37,784 nt of DNA from Prevotellaceae bacterium (lineage in GTDB: Bacteria > Bacteroidota > Bacteroidia > Bacteroidales > Bacteroidaceae), in NCBI GenBank assembly GCA_029218445.1, contig JAQXRI010000015.1, positions 1-37,784 of the forward strand, in the 5' to 3' direction. The position numbers and the translations under genes were made by a program. Under the pieces are notes generated by a model, which worked only from the letters and a program-made list of their open reading frames with translations, was not told where the DNA came from and made no database searches. Shown piece by piece: positions 33,437 through 37,784 of this stretch (the first letter of the stretch is position 1; the number at the start of each line of letters is the position of its first letter).

Positions 33437-35097
33437 TCGTTGTTGTTCAAAAAAGGTGCAGGCACATTGAAGCGCATGCGCTCGCCTGTCATGGGGTGCT
33501 GAAACTCAAGGTATTCGGCATGCAGATACATCCGCTCGGCACGATGGCCATACAGCGTGTCGCCCTTTATTGGCGACGCGAGGCCTTCGGTGCTGGCACA
33601 GTGCATGCGCAGCTGGTGTGTGCGGCCGGTGTGCGGTATGAGCGACAGGCACACCTCGTGGTCGCCAAGGCCTTGCGGCTGCGGCGACACCACACGCCAC
33701 TCGGTTATCGAGCGTTTGCCGTAGTCATAGTCAATCATCTGTCGCGGACGGTCGTAAGGGTCGGGTATCAGCGGAAGGTCGATTATTCCGTGGTCGCCCT
33801 CCTGCAGCGATATACCCACCATTGGCTCCACTATGGCCACATAGCGCTTCTTCACCGTGCGGCTGAAAAACTGCCGCTGAAGGCCGTGGTGTGCGCTCAC
33901 GGTGAGCGGCACCACGAGAATGCCCGACGTGTCCATGTCGAGCCGGTGAACTATTTTTGGAGTGAAGCCACGGTCGAGCAGCAGCGAAAACACCGAGCGC
34001 CGCTCATATTTGCCTGGCACCGAGAGCAGGCCCTCGGGCTTGTAAACCACCACAAGGCTCAGGTCCTGGTATAGTATTGTTATGTCGTTGGAAGTGTCGC
34101 GCAGCTGAGGGTCGGGGTCAACGTCCATTCCTTCGAGCATAAAGGTAAGTATGGGCAGGCATTTGCCTCGGCACGACGGATAGTAGTCGAGATGCTGGCG
34201 GACAACGTTCTTTGGCGACTCGCCCCACCAGAATTCGGCCATGCACAGCGGTTTCATGCCGTTTTTAAAGGCATACTGCAGCAGCTTGGGGGCACAGCAT
34301 TCGCCCGACCCTGAGGGCGGCATGCCAACAGGCGTAAACTTGAATATCTCCATAAGGTCGCGCTGTTCGCCCTTGGCGTTGAGCATCACGAAATGGCGGA
34401 ACAGCCATGTCTGCAGGCTTTCCGACAGCTGGTGGCGCTGCTGCTTCAGCATGTCTATCTGCTGGTCGAAAACGGCCATTTTCTCGTCCAGTGCATCCTC
34501 TATGTTGCGCCATTTGCGCTTCAGCCTTACCAGTTCGGCCTTCATAAATTGGCTTTCCCTCGTCAGGGCCTCATCCAGTTCGGCATCGTCGGCGTTGGCC
34601 TCGCTTCGCCTTGCGTCACGCTGCCTTTTTGCCTCGGTCATCACTTGCTTGTAGGCGTCAATCTCCAGCAGGCCGTCGTGGTGCGCCTTCTGCATTTCCT
34701 CAAACAGTCGGCATCTCACTGGGTTGTACTCCAGTTGCATTATGCGGTTGCTCAGCCTGCTTATCTCCTCCTCGTGCCGCTTGAAGTAGCCGTCGGGCTG
34801 CAGGTAGTCGAACACTGGCGGTACAAAATATTCAATGTCGTCGTATCCTCGTATTTGTCCTGAATATGCAGCCAAGAATCCCACTTCCCCCTCATGCTCC
34901 ACAACAAGCACTCCGAACATTTTGCCCTGCTTGAGCTCTTCGTGCCATTCGCTGTGTTCTCCCACCATCTCCACCACTTCCCTTGCGGCGAGCTGGCACA
35001 GCGGATGCGGCTCGTAGCCAAACGGATTGTTGAATCGGCCAGGAGCACTACCTGCTTCAAGCATCTCTTGTGTATGTGTGAATTTATGGAATCTCAT
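33433..35097 (-). CDS. RluA-family pseudouridine synthase with long N-terminal coiled-coil extension
   Basis: A 554-residue protein. The C-terminal part (about 345-550) is an RluA-type synthase converting uridine to pseudouridine in RNA, with HRLDMDTSGILVV and catalytic Asp387, and the later PHTGRTHQLRMH motif. The first 340 residues are unlike S4-domain RluA proteins: residues about 1-100 form a globular part (PFGYEPHPLCQLAAREVVE), and about 105-235 a charged coiled coil (EEEISRLSNRIMQLEY, KRQRDARRSEANADDAEL). Then comes a segment with PSGSGECCAPKLLQYAF, seen in similar long Bacteroidota RluA proteins. The stop overlaps the helicase start (ATGA), making this the first gene of a four-gene run. 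No clear promoter is visible; a heptad inverted repeat lies just upstream. Confidence 0.93.
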   Translation of the reverse strand: MRFHKFTHTQEMLEAGSAPGRFNNPFGYEPHPLCQLAAREVVEMVGEHSEWHEELKQGKMFGVLVVEHEGEVGFLAAYSGQIRGYDDIEYFVPPVFDYLQPDGYFKRHEEEISRLSNRIMQLEYNPVRCRLFEEMQKAHHDGLLEIDAYKQVMTEAKRQRDARRSEANADDAELDEALTRESQFMKAELVRLKRKWRNIEDALDEKMAVFDQQIDMLKQQRHQLSESLQTWLFRHFVMLNAKGEQRDLMEIFKFTPVGMPPSGSGECCAPKLLQYAFKNGMKPLCMAEFWWGESPKNVVRQHLDYYPSCRGKCLPILTFMLEGMDVDPDPQLRDTSNDITILYQDLSLVVVYKPEGLLSVPGKYERRSVFSLLLDRGFTPKIVHRLDMDTSGILVVPLTVSAHHGLQRQFFSRTVKKRYVAIVEPMVGISLQEGDHGIIDLPLIPDPYDRPRQMIDYDYGKRSITEWRVVSPQPQGLGDHEVCLSLIPHTGRTHQLRMHCASTEGLASPIKGDTLYGHRAERMYLHAEYLEFQHPMTGERMRFNVPAPFLNNNE

Positions 35098-35100
35098 GCT

Positions 35101-35165
35101 AAAAACGAAATGAAGAATGAAACAGCGTTATTTTCACTTTCCATTCTTCATTTTCATTATCTACA
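35101..35165. repeat. Heptad-based inverted repeat upstream of the RluA gene
   Basis: AATGAAGAATG (35109-35119) and CATTCTTCATT (35142-35152) form an 11-bp stem with a loop of 22 nt. The right arm, read on the minus strand, continues a period-7 pattern (ATAATGA, AAATGAA, GAATGGA, AAGTGAA). On the minus strand it lies after the CoA-transferase stop and is followed by TTCGTTTTT, so it may serve as its terminator. Confidence 0.65.
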
Positions 35166-35229
35166 TTATTGAAGTTTATGTTTTTCTAAACTATTGCGGT
35201 TCAAAGCGTGCCAGTAATGTTCACCTTCC

Positions 35230-36735
35230 TCACTTCACGTATTCGGCAAAGTCGGTCAGGTGCATGTCGCCCTTTCTCATCAGCGTGTCGTGGAAAGCGA
35301 AGGCAGCGGGGAGGTTGTGGTGTGTATGTCCGCCCTTTGCTATCTTCAGATAGTCCCACAGCAACTGCTTGTAGTCGGGGTGTGCACAGTTTTCTATTAT
35401 GCACTGCGCGCGCTGCATCGGGCTCTTGCCGCGAAGGTCGGCCACGCCCTGCTCGGTAACTATCACGTTCACGTCGTGCTCGGTGTGGTCGTGGTGGCTC
35501 ACCATCGGCACTATTGACGAGATGGCGCCGTTCTTGGCCACTGAAGGACAGGTGAAGATGCTGATGTAGGCGTTGCGCTCGAAGTCGCCCGAACCGCCAA
35601 TGCCGTTCATCATCTTTGTTCCCGAAATGTGGGTTGAGTTGGCGTTGCCGTAGATGTCGCATTCCAGTGCCGTGTTGATGGCAATCACGCCCAGTCGGCG
35701 TATCAGCTCCGGCGAGTTGGATATTTCGCTCTGTCGCAGCGTGAGGTGCGACTTGAAGTAGTCGATGTTGTCATACACCTTCATGAGGCTTGGGTTGGTC
35801 ACTGTCAGCGAGCAAGCCGAAGCCACCTTCACTCTTCCGTTGAGCATCATGTCAACCACAGCGTCCTGGAGCACTTCGGTAAAGATGTTGAAGTCAGGAA
35901 TGTTCTTGTCCATGCTCAGTGCGGCAAGAATGGCGTTGGCCGTTGTGCCCACACCGCTCTGCAGCGGAAGGAACGTAGGCGGAATGATGCCGCGCTTCAT
36001 GTCGGCTGCAAGGAATTCGGCCACGTTGTTGCCTATTTGTGTAGTGACAGGGTCGAGGTCCTTGAAAGCGCGCGCCTCGTCGGGTATGTTGCACTCCACC
36101 ACGCCAACTATTTTCTTTGCGTCGATTTCAACGTATGGTGTGCCGATGCGGTCGTCCACCTTTGTAATTGGAATGGCCTGACGGTAAGGAGGGTCCTGCA
36201 GCTCATACACGTCGTGCAGGTACTTTGCGTCGGGGCTGTGGAAGTGGTTGTGCTCCAGAATGACGTGCTTGGCCAGTCGTGCGGCCGTAGGGCTGATGCC
36301 GCCTGCCGACGTGAGGTAAGCCTTGCACGAGGTCTCGCCCTCTTCAAGGTCGCACACTTCGAGGATGGCCCAATCCACCTGTCCCATAAATCCGTAGCGC
36401 AGCTCCTGCGCCATCTGCGAGAGGTGAATGTCGTTGTAGGCTATCTCGCCCATATTCACGTGCTTGCGGAAGTCGCCATTGGTGGTGTAGGGAGCACGGT
36501 AGCGGATGGCCTTGGCGTTGGCCAGGTCGCCGTCGGTGCTCTGTCCTGTAGAGGCACCGGTGAAGATGCCTACCTGAAACTCGCGGCCTGCCTCGTGTTC
36601 GGCGAGGGCAATCTTGGCCAGCTCTTTAGTCACGGCCTTGGCGGCGCCTGAAGGTGTAAATCCGCTAAGGGCAATGTTCTCTCCGTTCTTGATCAGCGCT
36701 GCAGCTTCAGCAGCGGTCATACGTGTATATGCCAT
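35230..36735 (-). CDS. Acetyl-CoA hydrolase/transferase family, probable succinyl-CoA:acetate CoA-transferase
   Basis: A 501-residue class I CoA-transferase of the AarC/ScpC/Cat1 type, moving CoA between succinyl-CoA and acetate in fermentation. The N-terminal half has LSGFTPSGAAKAV, the middle has LPLQSGVGTTANAIL (oxyanion and CoA-binding loops), and the catalytic glutamate is probably Glu287 in FTEVLQDAVVDMM, matching the position of Glu294 in AarC. The C-terminal half has GIGGSGDFERNA and IVTEQGVADLRGKSP. The length is normal. It has a perfect consensus promoter upstream and a hairpin downstream, so it is probably monocistronic. The succinate/acetate fermentation of Prevotella suits this enzyme. 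Confidence 0.95.
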   Translation of the reverse strand: MAYTRMTAAEAAALIKNGENIALSGFTPSGAAKAVTKELAKIALAEHEAGREFQVGIFTGASTGQSTDGDLANAKAIRYRAPYTTNGDFRKHVNMGEIAYNDIHLSQMAQELRYGFMGQVDWAILEVCDLEEGETSCKAYLTSAGGISPTAARLAKHVILEHNHFHSPDAKYLHDVYELQDPPYRQAIPITKVDDRIGTPYVEIDAKKIVGVVECNIPDEARAFKDLDPVTTQIGNNVAEFLAADMKRGIIPPTFLPLQSGVGTTANAILAALSMDKNIPDFNIFTEVLQDAVVDMMLNGRVKVASACSLTVTNPSLMKVYDNIDYFKSHLTLRQSEISNSPELIRRLGVIAINTALECDIYGNANSTHISGTKMMNGIGGSGDFERNAYISIFTCPSVAKNGAISSIVPMVSHHDHTEHDVNVIVTEQGVADLRGKSPMQRAQCIIENCAHPDYKQLLWDYLKIAKGGHTHHNLPAAFAFHDTLMRKGDMHLTDFAEYVK

Positions 36736-36769
36736 AATCGTTTATATTGAGTTTATATGTTTCGACTTG

Positions 36770-36800
36770 CAAAATTACTCAAAATCAACCAACCCACAAA
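36770..36800 (-). promoter_or_regulatory. Promoter of the CoA-transferase gene
   Basis: On the minus strand TTTG (36797-36800), 19 nt, then TAATTTTG (36770-36777): a perfect Bacteroidota promoter, 34 nt before the ATG at 36735. Confidence 0.75.
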
Positions 36801-36820
36801 ATATTTTCAGCCTTTTTTGC

Positions 36821-37342
36821 TTAAAACACGAAGCTATACATTATTATACCAGCCGTTACGCTCACATTCATCGAGTGTTTTGTGCCCATCTGCACTATTT
36901 CAAGGCATCCGTCGCAGGCATCCACCACCTCCTGGTGTACACCCTTCACCTCGTTGCCCAGCACCACGGCATACTTCTTTGCCTTGTCGGGCTTAAACTC
37001 GTGCAGCTTGGTGCTTCCCTCACACTGCTCCACGGCCAGCACCTCGTAGCCATCGTCGTGCAGCTGCCTGACGGCATCGAGTGCCGAGCCGAAGTAACGC
37101 CACTCAACGCTGTCCTCGGCACCGAGTGCCGTCTTGTGGATTTCGGTGGCGGGAGGCGTCGCGCTGATGCCGCACAGGTAAAGGGCATCTATGCGGAAGG
37201 CGTCGCCGGTGCGGAACACGCTGCCGACGTTATACATCGACCTGACGTCGTCGAGCACTACCACAAGGCCGCTCTTCCGTGCCGCCTTAAACTGCTCCAC
37301 CGTCAGTCGTTCCATTTCTATTGTCCTGAGTTTTCTGTTCAT
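36821..37342 (-). CDS. TrmH/SpoU-family RNA methyltransferase
   Basis: A 173-residue SPOUT methyltransferase that 2'-O-methylates tRNA or rRNA with S-adenosylmethionine. Motif 1 is MYNVGSVFRTGDA, with Asn38 and Arg44. Motif 2 is VLGNEVKGV. Motif 3 is GTKHSMNVSVTAGI, which forms the trefoil knot and SAM site. It lacks the N-terminal L30e-like domain of TrmH/RlmB, as short family members do. Met10 is an alternative start. A -7 box lies 87 nt upstream. It ends 85 bp before the CoA-transferase start, and the CoA-transferase promoter occupies that gap. The target nucleotide is unknown. Confidence 0.93.
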   Translation of the reverse strand: MNRKLRTIEMERLTVEQFKAARKSGLVVVLDDVRSMYNVGSVFRTGDAFRIDALYLCGISATPPATEIHKTALGAEDSVEWRYFGSALDAVRQLHDDGYEVLAVEQCEGSTKLHEFKPDKAKKYAVVLGNEVKGVHQEVVDACDGCLEIVQMGTKHSMNVSVTAGIIMYSFVF

Positions 37343-37429
37343 TTCTTAAGTATGTTATTCTTTTTGTGGCGGTCATTTTTTCCTTGTCCATTCCGCCACG
37401 CTTTTCTGCGTCACTCTCTTTGCGTGATG

Positions 37430-37437
37430 CAAATATA
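37430..37437 (-). promoter_or_regulatory. Candidate -7 element for the RNA methyltransferase gene
   Basis: TATATTTGC on the minus strand fits TAnnTTTG. It lies 87 nt before the ATG at 37342, with no good -33 box. Confidence 0.4.
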
Positions 37438-37486
37438 CTCCTTTTTAGTGATTATTATGCATGGCATAGGCAACATTTAACTTTAG

Positions 37487-37756
37487 TTATAACAAATAGT
37501 ATCTTAAATTATGGTTAACAAGCATTCCCATCTCAGTGTTGGGCATTGAGTGTCCGCAACGAGGGGCATACTGCAGGCGCACCATGCGCTGGTGGTTATT
37601 GGATGCCGAGTCTATCAGATGTCCCACGAGCATCTTCACCGTACGGTTTTGGCTGTTCCTTTTCAGGCTCACTTGCTCTTCTGAGAGGGAGAGCAACATT
37701 GGAATCTCCCTATTCATAACCGTTTTAATATTGTCAATTACTTCTTGGTATTTCAT
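37487..37756 (-). CDS. DinB-like protein, apparently truncated (possible pseudogene)
   Basis: An 89-residue ORF. Residues 1-64 resemble the N-terminus of Bacteroidota DinB/YfiT-like four-helix proteins: the segment MLVGHLIDSASNNHQRMVRL contains the conserved metal-site His and the helix typical of the family. Full-length members have about 150-170 residues with two more conserved His. Here the ORF ends after a short unrelated tail (APRCGHSMPNTEMGM), and the 144 bases downstream hold no matching continuation that I can see. This suggests a deletion or frameshift that left a gene remnant, although a short functional protein is not excluded. No promoter is visible, as the window ends 28 nt upstream. 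Confidence 0.5.
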   Translation of the reverse strand: MKYQEVIDNIKTVMNREIPMLLSLSEEQVSLKRNSQNRTVKMLVGHLIDSASNNHQRMVRLQYAPRCGHSMPNTEMGMLVNHNLRYYLL

Positions 37757-37784
37757 ATTTCTCTTTTATTTAATAAACGACGAT

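Noticed and set aside
35746-36651. Plus-strand ORF of 301 aa opposite the CoA-transferase
   Set aside because: It is antisense to a complete CoA-transferase with all motifs, and its translation is rich in His and Val with no domain.
36614-37480. Plus-strand ORF of 288 aa over the CoA-transferase start and the TrmH gene
   Set aside because: It overlaps two real minus-strand genes and a perfect promoter; its composition is unlike a protein.
1-37784. Defence system, prophage or transposon in this window
   Set aside because: I searched the ORF list for nucleases, integrases, transposases, toxins and phage proteins. Only a housekeeping-type helicase and ung were found, with no terminal repeats or attachment sites.

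Overview
The window looks like a chromosomal stretch from a Bacteroidales bacterium, most likely Prevotellaceae (Prevotella/Segatella-like). Reasons: a SusC/SusD pair with a hybrid two-component system, LruC-domain (DUF4842) lipoproteins, Bacteroidota-type promoters (TAnnTTTG, three of them with TTTG exactly 19 nt upstream), few Shine-Dalgarno sites, and short-period (7-8 nt) intergenic repeats. No tRNA, rRNA, CRISPR array, insertion sequence or prophage gene was recognised.

Layout. (1) 63-5903: three LruC-domain lipoproteins, two on + and a shorter convergent one on -. They share an N-terminal domain and the C-terminal LruC domain. The first two also carry a long Asn/Gly-rich central region. 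(2) 6059-8258: ung, a cysteine-rich DUF3109 protein and a convergent AraC-type regulator. (3) 8259-8813: a 555-bp gap without genes, holding divergent promoter candidates, two minus-strand terminators and a long inverted repeat; it may encode small RNAs. (4) 8814-19788: a compact polysaccharide utilisation locus, with SusD, SusC and a GH43-like enzyme on - and a divergent hybrid two-component regulator (HTCS) on +. The enzyme's likely catalytic residues fit exo-beta-1,3-galactanase-type GH43. (5) 19802-22593: a LOG-family protein, a PfkB sugar kinase and a flavodiiron protein. (6) 22672-28123: an M16 peptidase, a TlpA-like lipoprotein without its CXXC, a GH8 enzyme of the exo-oligoxylanase type, and EttA. 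(7) 28173-35097 on -: RluA-type pseudouridine synthase, UPF1-like helicase, MATE transporter and M13 peptidase in one run, the first three joined by ATGA stop/start overlaps. (8) 35230-37756 on -: a CoA-transferase, a TrmH/SpoU RNA methyltransferase and a truncated DinB-like ORF.

How the genes work together. In the PUL, HTCS would sense a sugar in the periplasm, SusD and SusC would bind and import it, and the GH43-like enzyme would trim it. The LruC trio looks like a surface lipoprotein set of unknown role. The rest is largely housekeeping.

Most worth a second look: the LruC trio; a G8 tract near the start of susC and a heptanucleotide array inside the helicase gene, both able to shift the reading frame; degenerate 7- and 8-nt repeats at four places; and the divergent promoter/hairpin region next to susD.
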